A DNA stretch of 64,000 bases from Leptodactylus fallax (GCA_947044405.1 CAMRHE010000011.1:7236501-7300500), one strand, 5' to 3'. Shown: positions 31,933 through 45,479, counted from the stretch's first letter. The notes: generated from the sequence alone by a model not told the origin. A program made the numbers and translations.

Positions 31933-32476
31933 AGTGAAAAAACAGCGGTTCGACACTTGTTTTTCCCGCTATGGTGTTCACCATATAGAAAAATATTTTT
32001 ATAAGTTTGTAGAACAGGTATTTTCAGACACAGTGATGCCTAATGTGCATATGTTTCACAGTAATTTTTTACTTTATATGTATTCTAGGGAAAGGGGGGT
32101 GATTTGAATTTTTAAATCTTTTTAACTTTTTTTTTACTAGACCCTCTAGGGGTCTTGAACCCCAGAGGGTCTGATCACTAATGCAATGCATTACCAGCAC
32201 TTCTATTACAGGCTGCAATAGGCTAAAGCAGTTTGTAATAGAAGTAATGTTGAGACAAGCCTGGGAGCCTTTAATAGGCTTCCTGCTGTCCTGGCAATGG
32301 ATCGCTGGCCCCAGATTTCATTCTGGACGCTGGTAATCCTCCCAATAATGGTGGGGCCCATGCACTGCTGGTAAAATGGTGCCTCGGTCAGCTTTGATCG
32401 AGGCGACAGGGGCCTTAATGCCCGCGATCAGTGTGGGCACATACACCGTAATAGTGTGGCGGATGTTGGGAAGGAG
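31933..32476 (+). other. Right half of outer TTAA element
   Basis: Continues the element begun at 27199 after the inner insertion. AT-rich, with a poly-T tract near 32130 and the hairpin described above. No coding sequence. Confidence 0.6.
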
Positions 32477-33269
32477 TTAGACCAGTTGTTTTAACAATTG
32501 CTTCTATTTTGATCTTGTATATTGTATCTCACATTCACATGTATGTTGTATCTTACATTATCATGTGTATTTGTCAGCGATGAATCTCAAGCTTGTAATA
32601 GCAGCAATATGGTTTATGGTTAATAAAAGTGTTTATGTAATAGCAAAACGAAAGTGCTAATAAAGAAAATAATTAGTCTTTACTGATGATCAATTGTTAA
32701 ATATATTGTAACCACATTGTATATATGTATACTGCTAATTCCTTTATTGCTGACATTTTCACATGTTGCCTTGTTTATATGAACAAGAATGTTTAGCTAT
32801 TATCTAATTACTTGGAACATAGCGAGTCCAGAAACATTGGATAAATTAATCAAAATAATTAGATAAGCTCTGCTGGAGTCCAATGTTTAGGCCACATTAA
32901 AGTTAACTATAACAAGTGACGTTGAATTTGAGGGGACATTCTCATGGCTTGTTACCAGGAATTTGGCTTAAAGGTGTCTATCATTCAAAATATGCTTTTT
33001 TAAATAAACCTACATTGGAATAGCCTTTAATAAGCCTATTCTAGCCCTACCTTTGCTGTTCTTCTGCTCGCAGCTAGTTTTTGAATTATATACCTTTTAG
33101 CTATTATGCTAATGAAGCTCACGGTTTTCCCCCTGTGCTCCAAGCACAGCAGCATCATACCCTCCCTGGCCTTCATTCCACCTCCTGGACCTTTTCTGCA
33201 CGCCCCCTTCTATGTAGTTGATGTCAGCCTCCTCTTCACTGCTTGAGCAGCAGCAACTGTCTTCGGCAA

Positions 33270-33352
33270 GATTGAAATCCCGCACTTGCGCTGATGGCTT
33301 GGTCTGACATGGCCACTTCAGGTTTGGACTGAGCATGTGCGGGATTTCAATC
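33270..33352. repeat. Perfect 16-bp hairpin arms
   Basis: GATTGAAATCCCGCAC at 33270-33285 and its exact reverse complement at 33337-33352, separated by 51 bp. Probably part of a MITE. Confidence 0.8.
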
Positions 33353-33827
33353 TCACTGCATCTAGAACACTATGGTCTATACAACTATCATGTTATTTGT
33401 CCTACACAGAAAGCAATGCCAGTATTGGTAGTTTTTGTTCACTTGGCACCCAAATTGAAATTAAAAAACTATTAAAAAAAGCTGTATAAAACCCGAAATG
33501 GTGCCAATAATAACAATGAAAACAACTTGTTCCCCCCCAAAGATAAGTCCTCATACAGCTACATCAATGGAAAAATAAAAATGAGATGAGTCTATACAAA
33601 AACATTTTTTAAAGTGAATTTATTGTGAAAAAGTAGAAAAGTATTAAAAAAAAAGAATATATAACAATTTGGCATTAATAAATATGCCCACGTTAGAAGA
33701 ACAGTAGAAAAGGAGGGGGCACTCACCAACACCAGTCCTAAAAATGTGTTTTTATTCCATCATATGCAGATAAAATCCAATAGCTGCAGTATGGGAGAGA
33801 GGCATATGCATATAAAGCAAAAGGCAA

Positions 33828-33866
33828 CAACCATTTCGCGTCAGTCACAGGCACTTTCTCAAGCCT
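33828..33866 (-). other. Hammerhead-like relic (PLE terminal motif)
   Basis: Minus strand: CTTGAGAAAGTGCC, then CTGACGCGAAATGG. It keeps the C-TTGA...GCGAAA arrangement of PLE-type hammerheads but with a degenerate core and weak stem II. Inactive in all likelihood. Confidence 0.3.
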
Positions 33867-34756
33867 CACATGTAACATTCTAAACTGTCCAACCAGTATA
33901 TATGGGGATTTCCCCCTTGGTTATTGTCCAATGGAGCTGGGGATCCAGAGGGTGGGGAGGGGACACATCCACCTCTGACCAGAAGATGGATGCTATATAC
34001 TCTCATAGATCAGAACAGGGTCAGACCAAAAGGAAAACCCTTACACAGCACAGGCATTTGTGCGCATGCGTTATACATTTGCAGTCCAGACACTAGTCGG
34101 ACTTGAAGGAGAACTAAAACCCACCTCTATGAAGAGCATCTATACTCCGGACCAAACCCAGAGTGCGCATGCACTACATAAAGGCCTTATTGGTTATCTA
34201 TCTGTGTGTTTACTTGGGGTGAGAGCACCACCTATTTTAACAGTCTACTATGGCCATCCTCCTAGTGCATACTGTAAAAGGTCCGTAGTGAAGTTGAAGC
34301 AGTGCTGTTTTTGTTTAATATTGTATTAATAAATGTGTACTGACCCTGAGAATACATTTATCCAATTATGGTGTTAAACCATCTTTTTGTTGTTGTGCAA
34401 ATCACCTGAGATCCATGTGCCAGAAAATGTTTTGGGACAGAATCTACCTTCAATAGAAGGCATATGACCTGTAATAACCTGGACTACATGACTGTTGTAA
34501 GCAGTCACTGGTTGGTTTAACATGTGTGGAGGTCACAAGTGACCAGAGTTGCTGTGCGGGTCCTGCACTGGTCTGAGGTAAGGTAAGTATAAAAATTTGT
34601 TGATTGTATATGGTTATTATTATTTTTTTGCAGGTTTTCCTATATAAACTCTGCATTCATTGGTCCATGGTCATTGGTCAATGGTGGGATAGGATATGGG
34701 ATGTGTTTGGGGGTTATTATTTCAATAAGGAGTGCTTTCTTTTCTGTGTGTATATA

Positions 34757-36388
34757 CAGTACAGACCAAAAGTTTGGACACACCTTCTCATTCCAAGAGT
34801 TTTCTGTATTTTCATGACTATAAAAATTGTAGATTCACACTGAAGGCATCAAAACTATGAATTAACACATGTGGAATTATATACTTAACAAAAAAGTGTG
34901 AAACAACTGAAAATATGTCTTATATTCTAGGGTCTTCAAAGTAGCCACCTTTTGCTTTGATTACTGCTTTGCACTCTCTTGGCATTCTCTTGATGAGCTT
35001 CAAGAGGTAGTCACCTGAAATGGTCTTCCAACAGTCTTGAAGGAGTTCCCAGAGATGCTTAGCACTTGTTGGCCCTTTTGCCTTCACTCTGCGGTTCAGC
35101 TCACCCCAAACCATCTCGATTGGGTTCAGGTCTGGTGACTGTGGAGGCCAGGTCATCTGGCGTAGCACCCCATCACTCTCCTTCTTGGTCAAATAGCCCT
35201 TACACAGTCTGGAGGTGTGTTTGGGGTCATTGTCCTGTTGAAAAATAAATGATGGTCCAACTAAACGCAAACCGGATGGAATAGCATCCCGCTGCAAGAT
35301 GCTGTGGTAACCATGCTAGTTCAGTATTCCTTCAATTTTGAATAAATCCCCAACAGTGTCACCAGCAAAGCACCCCCACACCATCACACCTCCTCCTCCA
35401 TGCTTCACGGTGGGAACCAGGCATGTAGAGTCCATTCGTTCACCTTTTCTACGTCACACAAAGACACGGTGGTTGGAACCAAAGATCTCAAATTTGGACT
35501 CATCAGACCAAAGCACAGATTTCCACAGGTCTAATGTCCATTCCTTGTGTTCTTTAGCCCAAACAAATCTCTTCTGCTTGTTGCCTGTCCTTAGCAGTGG
35601 TTTCCTAGCAGCTATTTTACCATGAAGGACTGCTGCACACAGTCTCCTCTTAACAGTTGTTGTAGAGATGTGTCTGCTGCTAGAACTCTGTGTGGCATTG
35701 ACCTGGTCTCTAATCTGAGCTGCTGTTAACCTGCGATTTCTGAGGCTGGTGACTCGGATGAACTTATCCTCGGCAGCAGAGGTGACTCTTGGTCTTCCTT
35801 TCCTGGGGCGGTCCTCATGTGAGCCAGTTTCTTTGTAGCACTTGATGGTTTTGGCCACTGCACTTGGGGACACTTTCAAAGTTTTCCCAATTTTTCGGAC
35901 TGACTGATCTTCATTTCTTAAAGTAATGATGGTCACTCGTTTTTGTTTACTTAGCTGCTTTTTTCTTGCCATAATACAAATTCTAACACTCCATTCAGTA
36001 GGACTATCAGCTGTGCATCCACCTGACTTCTGAACAACACAATTGATGGTCCCAACCCCATTTATAAGGCAAGAAATCCCACTTATTAAACCTGACAGGA
36101 CACACCTGTGAAGTGAAAACCATTTCAGGTGACTACCTCTTGAAGCTCATCAAGAGAATGCCAAGAGTATGCAAAGCAGTAATCAAAGCAAAAGGTGGCT
36201 ACTTTGAAGAACCTAGAATATAAGACATATATTTTCAGTTGTTTCACACTTTTTTGTTAAGTATATAATTCCACATGTGTTAATTCATAGTTTTGATGCC
36301 TTCAGTGTGAATCTACAATTTTTATAGTCATGAAAATGCAGAAAACTTTTGGAATGAGAAGGTGTGTCCAAACTTTTGGTCTGTACTG
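34757..36388 (-). mobile_element. Tc1/mariner DD38E (Intruder-type) transposon, copy 2
   Basis: TA at 34755-34756 and 36389-36390. The same ends as copy 1 and the same extra-long inverted repeats, the right one (about 36117-36388) again including a reverse copy of the transposase 3' end. Opposite orientation to copy 1, about 30 kb away. High identity to copy 1 throughout. Confidence 0.9.
34920..35972 (-). pseudogene. DD38E transposase with two nonsense codons
   Basis: Same length and frame as the copy-1 transposase. It is interrupted by TGA after HRVFV (about 35451-35453; CGA in copy 1) and by TAG after GILN (about 35316-35318; CAG in copy 1). Both are C-to-T type changes. The catalytic residues are all retained, including Glu in PIEMVW where copy 1 has Lys, and 38 residues separate the second Asp from this Glu. 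No frameshift was seen, so the two copies are complementary in their lesions. Confidence 0.9.
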
Positions 36389-36390
36389 TA

Positions 36391-38041
36391 TGTGTTTTAT
36401 ATTACACTTTATTACCTACCCCACTATCCAACATCACCATGGAAGAGTTGGGTACCATCAGAATCTGAATTGATAGTTAGGTCTTGTAGAAGTCACAGTC
36501 TGGTATTTTTTAGCATGCTAATACTACCACCCTGATAATACTAGCCTGCAGCTGTTAGTTTTACTTTGTTGGTTATAAAAAAAAACACCCATAGAAGTAT
36601 CACATTTTATTGAAATAAATTTTCCCCACACATTCCTTTGATTGTTTTCTGAAAAAAGGCTAGGTCCAACATAACCCAACAAATATGACAGATTCCACAT
36701 GGGAAAACCTGTAAAGAAAATATTCAACTTGACTCTAAGTTGCACAGGAACCAACTAGCAATTTCAGTGCTTCAAATCCTCCCTTCACATTAAACCAGTC
36801 AATGAATGGGAGTAACCCAGACCGCATAATCTACACCAGCTTACTCCAGATCATTGGTCTACTTTTAAAAATAGACTGATGAGCACAAGTAACCTTTCAT
36901 AGACCATCTTCTGGCACAAGGGCAATTGAAATGCACCACAATTATTAATCATTGTGGTACATCTCAGGTGACAAGTGCCCCAGAAAATGTAGGTTTGGCC
37001 CAGTTAGTGCAATGACTCCTTCAGCTATAAAAAAAAAAGTCTCTGAAATATACAGACTGAGAGTTAAATGGCCCTCTCAAAAGTTAAATAGCCAACCATC
37101 ATTTTCAGTAAATCATCAGAAATGATAGTGTTTTGTGATAAGATATAGGCTGCAAAAAGTTATCATACTTCAAAAAGTTAAACTTTGCTACATCTTTATT
37201 AACTGCGTCCTCTTCTCTTATGTTAATTCACTATAAGAAAGAGAAAAACAAAAAGAACAAAATGTTTGAAGAGGCATCACCTGTCCAGGCCAAAAGAAGA
37301 ATGGTAAAACCACTGCTACATATTGAAAAAAAAAACAAAAAAACTTGTCTCTTTCCATTTGGATTAGGCATTCTTACAAAATAGCAGAAAGATCATTATC
37401 CACATGCCTGAAGACCTTGGAAAGCATGAAAGATATTTGAGAATGAACCCATGGATATACTATGCTGCCTGCTGATGCCTGACGGCAAACTTCCTACTCC
37501 TTTCAAGATTTAGAGGATGGAAATTCTGAATTAAGAATATCTGACTATTCAGTGTGCATTCCTATGGCATTACATGCTTCAATAATGTGCATTCAAACAC
37601 TAGAACACTTGTTTGACTATAGCTCCTGACTGTGAAAGATGCATACAACTTGTCTTTACATGTGTTGATTATTCAATACTATCATAAATCGTTGAAACTG
37701 TAGTCACATAGTTAAAGAGATGTGCAGAAAATACTAAATAGTACTTGCTACTCGACTGTTTTGCATGGCAACATTTATGACTGTAAGATTAACAAGAGGT
37801 TTAATTTACACATATTGGGGGGAAGTTATTAATCCATTTATGCCAGTTTTCCAGTGTAGATGGGTCTTAATGTTTGTGTATCTTTGGCGCACTGACCTTT
37901 CTTGTGCCAAAGATGTGCCACATCCCTTGTTCTGTGCCTGGCTCGCCACAGTGGGTGGAGTAGGGTGGAGAGCAGGAAGGGTTGGGGGTTACCCAGCACG
38001 ACTTGTTTATTATAACTAACTCCAGAAAACTGTATGATTTA
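36391..38041. other. Unclassified non-coding DNA
   Basis: I see no gene, no terminal repeats and no domain in any frame. AT-rich, with short poly-A tracts (37031, 37330). Confidence 0.4.
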
Positions 38042-38045
38042 TTAA

Positions 38046-41000
38046 CTGGTTGATGACCACCGGCCATAAATTTATGGCCAGAGGTCCTGGTCTCTGAAGT
38101 CTGCCTAATTGTAAATTTACGGGCGGCACTTCAGAGACACAGTGAGCGGGATTGAGAGCGAGTGTTAGCTGTAAATGACAGCTAACACCCTGCTCCATAA
38201 CCCCTGGCCGGAACTGAGTACCGATCGGTGGTTTTAACCCCTTGGATGCTGCGGTCAAACATGACCGCGGCATCCAAGGGGTTCCGCCATGTTGCTGTTC
38301 CCCCCCACCCCCGGCAACCTCGCGGCGAGATCGGGGGGTTCCGATATCTATTATCTGCAGCCCGGGGTCTGGCCAATGACCCCAGGCTGCCTGGAGCTCC
38401 CAATACCTGGTTGATCCTGCCGGGACCTCTGAAAGTCAGGCTATGCTTCTGCATAGCGCTGACTTCCTGTATAGACTGCAAGACACTGTATGCTCTATAT
38501 TGCAGTCTATAATACTGAGCCAGCAATCAGTGTATTGCTGGTTCAGGTGTCCTTTATAGGACAAGTAAAAAAAAGTAAAAAAAAAAGTTTAAACAAAAAA
38601 ATAAATAAACTGTGTAAAAAAAAAATTAATAGTTATAAAGCCCCAAAAATTCAATTTTCCTATATAAAATGAATTATATAAAAAAGAAACTAAAAATGAA
38701 TAAAAACAATACATATTTGGTATCGCTGTGTCCGTAACAACCTGTACAATAAAACTGAAACAATATTTAACGTACACGGCGAACATCGGAAAAAAAAAAA
38801 TAACGGAAAAAAAATGCCGGAAGTAATGAGTTTTGGCTATCTCGCATACAAAAAAAGGCTCTAAAAAGTGATCAAAACCTCATATGTACCTCAAAACAGT
38901 TCCAATAAAAAGCACATGTCTTCCCGCATAAAATAAGCCCTCAAACAACTTTGTCAACCGAAAAATAAAAAAGGTACGCATCTCAGAAGATGGTGATGCA
39001 AAAACAATTGATTTATGTCCACAAATGGGTTTTTGTTCTGCAGAATTAGTAATGCATAAAAAAAACAATATAAATGAGGTATCGCCGTAATTGTACCGAC
39101 CCGCAGAATAAAGGTAACATGTTACTTATGCTGTACGCTGCATGGCAAAAAAAAATTAAAAAGTAAAAACCAATGCCAGAATTGATGTTTTTTTTTTTAA
39201 ACCACCCAGAAAGAGTTAATATAATTTATTCAATAAATTATACAACAAAATGGTGTCATTCCAAACTGCATCTCATACCGCAAAAAATCATATGACCACA
39301 TCACCAGGAAAATAAAAAAGATATAGCTTGCACAATGTGAAGACAAAAACCCCCAAAAATCACCAAATCATTAGAACACAACTGGCTGCGGCAGGAAGGG
39401 AATGTATAAGCTGTGTGAGCATATATCAGGGTACACTCCAATTTTAGAGCTTACAAGGGAAAATAAACTAAAAGTGACCCCCACAGTGATCCCTCCAATC
39501 ATAGGAGCTACTGGGGATATAGTAGGGAATTCGGTGTTCCCAATGTACTCTGCACAGCTTTCATATTCACTCTTCACCATCCGCTGTGCATTTCCGCCTG
39601 GGAAATTAATGCTTATTACATCCCCTGATAAATTCTTTGAGGGGTGCAGTTTTCAAAATGGGGTAATTCCCTAGGGGACTCCACTTTACTGGTACCTTAG
39701 AAGCTCTGCAAACCTGACATGGCATCCAGATACCAAACATCTGAATCTGTGCTCCAAAAGCCACATAGTGCTCCTTCCCTTCTGTGCCATGCTGTGTGCC
39801 CAAACTGCAGTTTATGCCTACATGGATGACACTGTTGTACCCAGGATAACATACTTAAAGTCATATCTGGATATAAACTGCTGTTTGGGCACAGCCAGGC
39901 ACAGAATGGAATGAGCGATATTTGGTTTTAGGTGCACAGATTTAGAGAGTTTCGTTTTTGGACGTCATGAAACTTTTGCAGAGCTCCTGAAATGCCAGCA
40001 AAGTGGAATCCCCTGACATGTGTCCCCATTTTGGAAACTACACCCCTGAAGGAATTTATCCAGGTGTACAGTGAGCATTTTTAACCATCAAGTGTTGCTA
40101 TAAATTTATTCTCCAGAAATGAATACGCAGCTGATTGTGAAAGGTGAAAATGGCAATTTTTACAGGAATATGTAATTTCAGTGCATAATATGTTGTGCCC
40201 GGCTTGTATCAGATATGAATGCTCCAAAAGATGTTGTGCCCGGGATACCCACTTAACAGTTTTTGGAGTGTTTGTGTCTGCTGACACAAGTTGGGCTCAA
40301 AATATCGGGCAATGAAATCGCGAATCTCTGGAAAAATAGCAATTTTCACTTTTCATTATCAGCTGCGCATTCATTTATTCAAATTAAATTAATGCAATAC
40401 TCAAGGGTTAAAAATGCTCATTACCCCACTTGATAAATCCCTTCAGAGGTGTAGTTTCGAAAATGGGGTCACAAGTTTGCAGATTTCACTTTACTGACAA
40501 TTCAGGGGCTTTGCAAAAGTGGCGTCCAAAAACCAATCTGTGCTTCAAAAACCAAAATAGTGCTTCTTCCTTTCTGTTCCCGGCTGTGCCCAACAGCAGT
40601 TTATACTGACATATGGCATTAAGTACATTATCCTGGTTACACCAGTGTCAAACATGTGGGAGTAAACTGCCGTTTGGGCACACAGAAGGGTGTAATGTGA
40701 AGGAGCGCTATGTGGCTTTTGGAGCGTAGATTTAGATTGTTGGATTTTGGACGCCATGTCATATTTGCAGAGACTCTAAAATTGCCCCTACAAAATGGGA
40801 TCACTTATTGGGGAATTCCAATTTACTGGCACCTACAGGGACCTGCAAAAACAACATGGCGTCCAGAAAGTCCCTCTAAATCTGTACTCCAAAAGCTAAA
40901 AAGCGCAGTGCTCCTTCCCTTCTGAGCCCTGCTTTGTGCCCAAGCAGCAGTTTACACCCACATATATAATTTTTTCCCCCCGGGATAGCCCACTTAATAG

Positions 41001-42833
41001 TTTTAGGAGTGTATGTCTCTGATGACTCAAAGTGGGTACAACGTACTGGGCACCAAAATGGCATATTTCTTTAAACATTTCAATTTTCACTTTGTACATT
41101 CATTTTTGGGAAGCATTTTTAGGCTCAAAATGATGATACCCTTTGAAAAATTCCTTGAGGGGTGTAGTTTCTAAAATGGGGTCACTTTTGAGGGGTTTAC
41201 ACTGTATTGATACTCTAGGGTCTCTGTAAATGCAATATGGTAGCTGAAAACTATTCCAGCAAAATTTGCAATCCAAAAGCCAAATAGCGCTCTTTCCATT
41301 CTGAGCCTCACCATGTACCTCTACAGCAGTTTACACCACATATGGGGCATTTCTGTGTTCAGGAGAAATTGTGTAACAAACTGTGGTGTGGTTTTTCTTC
41401 TTTATCCCCTTGTAAAAATTAAAAATATGGTGCTAAATGGACAGTTTATTGGAAAAAAAAAGTAATTTTTAATTTTTACATCCCAATGCTAATAATAATC
41501 TGTGAAACAGCTGTAGGGTCAAAATGCTAACCATACCCCTTGAGAAATTCCTTGAGGGGTGTAGTTTCCAAAATAGGGCCACTTTTTGGGGGTTTCCATT
41601 GTATTGGTACTTTAGGGGCTCAGCAAATGTGACATGGCACCTGAATACTATTTCAGCAAAATCTGCCCTTCAAAAGCCAAATAGCGCTCTTTCCATTCCA
41701 AGACCTTCCATGTACCCATACAGCAGATTACAACCACATATGGGGTATTGCCGTGTTCAGGAGCAATTGCTTAACAAACTGTGGGGTGCTTTTTCTCCTT
41801 TAACCCCTTGTGAAAATGAAAACTTTTGGGATTAAGTGATGTTTTAGTAATTTTTCATTTACACATCCCGATGTTAATAAAATCTGTGAAACAGTTGTGG
41901 GGTCAAAACGCTCACTATACCCCTTGATAAATTCTGTCAGGGGTGTAGTTTCCAAAATGGGGCTTTTTTGGAGGGTTTCCATTTTTTTGGTACTCTAGGG
42001 GCTCTGCAAATGAGGCATGGCACCTGAAAACTATTCCAGCAAAATCTTCTTTTCAAATGCCGCTCCTTCTCTTCCATGCACTGCAATGTGCCCAAAAATC
42101 AGTTTACACCCACATGTAGGGTATTTCTGTGCTCCGGAGAAATTGTACAACAAACTGTGAGATGTATTTTCTCCTTCAGCCCTTTGTGAATGTGTTAATT
42201 TTAAGGATAAATGAAAGTATTATTGGATAAAAATGAAATGTCTAAATTTCACCTCCATATTGTTTTCATTCCCGTGAAAAGCATAAAGGGTTAACAAACT
42301 TTCCAAAGTCTGTTTTGAATTATATGAGGGGTGCAGTTTTGAAAATGGGGTGATTTATGGGGGTTTCTAATATATAGGCCTTTATAATCCTCTTCAGAAC
42401 TGAAGTGGTCCCTAAAAAATTAGTTTGGGAAATTTTCTTGTAAATCTGGAAAATTGCTGTTACACTTGTAATTAAAGGACAATTAAACAATGATGCTGAT
42501 ATAAAGCAGAGATATGGTAGATAATAAATATTCATGTATTTTGGTGGCATGACTATCTGTCTGAATAGCAGAGCATTTCACATTTTGAAAATTGTGATTT
42601 TTTTTTTTCCAAATTTCCATCAAATTTCCTAATTTTTTTTTATAAATAAAGACAAAAATATTGATCACTGGTTACCACTAACATGAAGTATAATGTGTCA
42701 TGTAAAAACAGTTTTAAAAATCACTTGTGTAAGTTATAGCATCTCAAAGTTATCACCATATAAAGTGACACATGTCAGTTTTGAAAAATGAGGCCTGGTC
42801 CATAAGGCACTTTTAGGCCCCATCCTTAACCAG
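38046..42833 (-). mobile_element. Large non-coding TTAA element, copy 2 (inverted)
   Basis: TTAA at 38042-38045 and 42834-42837. The ends read CTGGTTGATGACC and, inverted, CTGGTTAAGGATG. It matches copy 1 (27601-31928) in reverse: the hairpin-rich end is now at the left (for example 38160-38190 and 38240-38290) and the modules with CAAAATGGGGT and CAGTTTATGCC-type landmarks fill 39370-42360. 4.8 kb, no credible gene. Terminal bases differ from copy 1 (CTGG for CCCC), so they are diverged subfamily members. Confidence 0.68.
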
Positions 42834-42837
42834 TTAA

Positions 42838-44264
42838 GAGACAAGAATCTAAATAATTCAGGGGAGCCTTATAGCAGTCAGGCCCCAGTATTTGCAGATC
42901 TTACAGTGAGAATTTTGGCACTCCAGAAAATGTAAAACAATCAATTATTAAAACTAGTTGAAAATTATTGAATTGTCTTAAAAATGAAAGTGTATACAGT
43001 CTACAATAAGTACTATTCGTGGGAGGTTCATTTTCATGTATATTTGACTTTCTGTCTCAAATGTCAAGTAACATTTATTGGGTATTTTACAAATACTCCC
43101 ACATTCAACGTAATGAGAACATGAAAGAAGATGTGATCAAAACAAATTATACAGATATATTCTTTTTACTACATCACTGAAAAGTATCCAGATGGTATGT
43201 TCTCACCTTATAAGTCATTCATAATATAAAAATCAATAGTATGACGATTCTTCAAAATGTTGAAAACCAGCCTTTTAGTTGTTAATAAAATATTTTATTG
43301 ACATTTATTAGTAACAACTGCTTTTAAGATGTGGTTTACTCATATTTATGAGTTCATCAATACATTTAGTTTATGATCTGTAATGTTCATTGTCCAACCG
43401 TAAACCTGTTATTTTGCTGTATATTAATAGATTTATCTATTCTTTATGTTATAGTATGTCATAAATGATGTTATCGAGTATTATTTATTGAATGTGCATA
43501 AAATAGAATGGTTTAAGGTGTTAAATGGGTCAAGGCATCAATGTTTACTAAATAAAAAGTCTTTAAACCTACTGAATTATTTTATACTATTAAAAGTAAA
43601 AACTTTTCCATAGTAATATATGTAACATAGGGCTTACTTTCCCACTTTATTTACCTTTGGTTGTTCATTCTTAATGTATAAATCATATTAGAACAATGTG
43701 TCCATCTTGTAAAAAGAACCAACATTTACTTGAAGCAATATATTTTCACATTTATTTTCATGGGAGCATAAAAGCACTGACATAAAATCTTGTTTTATGT
43801 AGAAATGCATGAGAAATGTACAGAACTCTGCTCACTGGTAATATTTTTCTAGGTCATTTGAGGGGAAAAAATTACCACCTCAAGGATCCTTATAAGGCAA
43901 AGTTTCATGAAATGAGAGCTGTTATGAGCATAATTTTCTTTACCAATGAACTCCAGTTTGTTTTAGAGAATGCAAAAGGATATAGTGAACATTGATGCTC
44001 AGTGCTTATCCAGGTTTAAGCCTATTCACATGTATGTGATATGTGGACATGTGAATAAGGCCTTACAGTGCATTTTCTAATTTATCTCCATTTATTGAAA
44101 ATACACACATATTGCATACTGCAGGTAATTTAACAGTTGCTAAAAAAAAGGAAAAAAAAAAAATTAAATAAAGAAACTTTGATTTTGACCTATACTTTAG
44201 TTGCATGTAATAATTAAATTAAAAAAATAAATTAAAAAAGATATCTATCTAATATAAATGAATA
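42838..44264. other. Unclassified AT-rich DNA
   Basis: No gene, no recognisable repeat boundary. It contains poly-A tracts near 44144-44165 and 44219-44240. Confidence 0.4.
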
Positions 44265-44490
44265 ACTTTAACTGTCCAATCGCGGGGGGTTCAATCTCCG
44301 GGTCTTTCAGTAATCGTGTATAGAGTGCCACTGCACTAGCGTGAGCGGCGCTCTATTCACTTCTATGGGCCTGCCGGGTTTGTAATCTCTTGCAGCACCT
44401 ACAGCATTGTAGAAGTGAATAGAGTGCCGGTCACGCAAGTGTGGATAGGTTATAACTGTCCATAATGGGACAACCCTTCTAAGACTGAAA
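44265..44490. repeat. MITE-like fragment with internal inverted repeat
   Basis: GCTCTATTCACTTCTATGG near 44351 pairs with GAAGTGAATAGAGTG near 44412. It ends TAATGGGACAACCCTTC, a sequence I associate with common frog MITE termini. The left boundary is unclear. Confidence 0.4.
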
Positions 44491-44829
44491 ACTTTAATAT
44501 GTGCCCAAAAGCATGAGTTGCTATGGGGATGATTTATATAAAGTGGTGGAAAACAAAAATAAGGTAGTTGCCTACAGCAACCAATCCAACTGTCATCTGT
44601 CCAAGGCCCTTTTGAAAATGTAATAATCTGATTGCTTGGTATAGACAACCACTCTAGTGTACTTTCCTATGTAGGATTATCTGCTACAGGCAAATATAAC
44701 TGTAAAAAAATAAAAACCAGCAATGTTTGTGGTGATTCTCTGATAATGGTGAATGTCAATGAAGCTAATATACAATCCATTGATGATGGCTGATAACATT
44801 GAATAATAGTAAGGTAAGTGCTATACTTC

Positions 44830-44970
44830 ATAAGGACTTTCCTCTTAGTCCTCCCAGAGGCGTAACTTGAAGAAAATTTTGTAACCAATTACCATGTGCT
44901 ATCGATAATACTGGTATTTTTTTATATTGTAGAGAGGCCTTTGCACCCTCAATAGCTATGTCCCTGGTTG
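44830..44970. repeat. Dispersed repeat hosting the hAT-like element
   Basis: Contains AGAGGCGTAACTTGAAG and ends CCCTGGTTG. It resumes after 49867 (GCACCCATTTCACG). The hAT-like element is inserted between, so this is older. Confidence 0.5.
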
Positions 44971-45479
44971 CAGGGCCGGCGTTAGGGGGGAGCAAATTGG
45001 GCAATTTCCCAGGGCCCCATCCCCAAAGGGGCCCCCCGGGATCCGGAACCTGATGACTCCGGATCCCGGAGTCAGGCCCGGCCAAAGCAATAACAGAAAG
45101 GGACAGCAGGGCCCCTTTTTCGAGGTGAGTAAAAATAACAAACATTTTTACTCACCTGTCCTTGGCGTCCGACGTCATCTTCTAGCGTTTTGGACATCAC
45201 CGCTGAGGCCTGGCCACAGCGGTCATGTGGGGCGTGCTGACAGCGTGCTTCACGTAATCGCTGAGGGCCAATCACAGGCCTCAGCGGTGACGTCCACAAC
45301 GCGTGACGTCAGCCGCAGAGAAGAAGAAGCCAGCGCCGACGGGGATAGCGGAGCAGCGCGAGGAGGCCCAGCAGAGGTAAGAACAAGGTGAGTATAACTG
45401 TTTGTTATTTTACCTTACTTACCCCGGGCCTTCGATTATTATACTCTAGGGTCTGAAGAGACCCCAGAATATAATATAA

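Larger units (their letters stand above)
27199..32476 (+). mobile_element. Outer TTAA-type non-coding element containing the inner element
   Basis: Flanked by TTAA (27195-27198) and TTAG (32477-32480). The ends are inverted: CTCATTCCCACCACAGGC and GCGGATGTTGGGAAGGAG. The paralogous empty site at 26192-26195 reads TTAA with matching flanks on both sides, which fixes the boundaries. Without the inner insertion it is about 0.95 kb. It contains a hairpin AGACCCTCTAGGG/CCCAGAGGGTCT near 32140-32172. Non-coding. Confidence 0.72.
32696..34754. other. Unclassified repeats between TTAA nest and Intruder copy 2
   Basis: No gene with a recognisable domain. Notable: a perfect 16-bp inverted repeat (33270-33285 with 33337-33352), a hammerhead-like relic near 33830-33866, and a segment near 33400-33560 resembling AT-rich MITE ends. 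The remainder shows nothing I can name. Confidence 0.4.
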
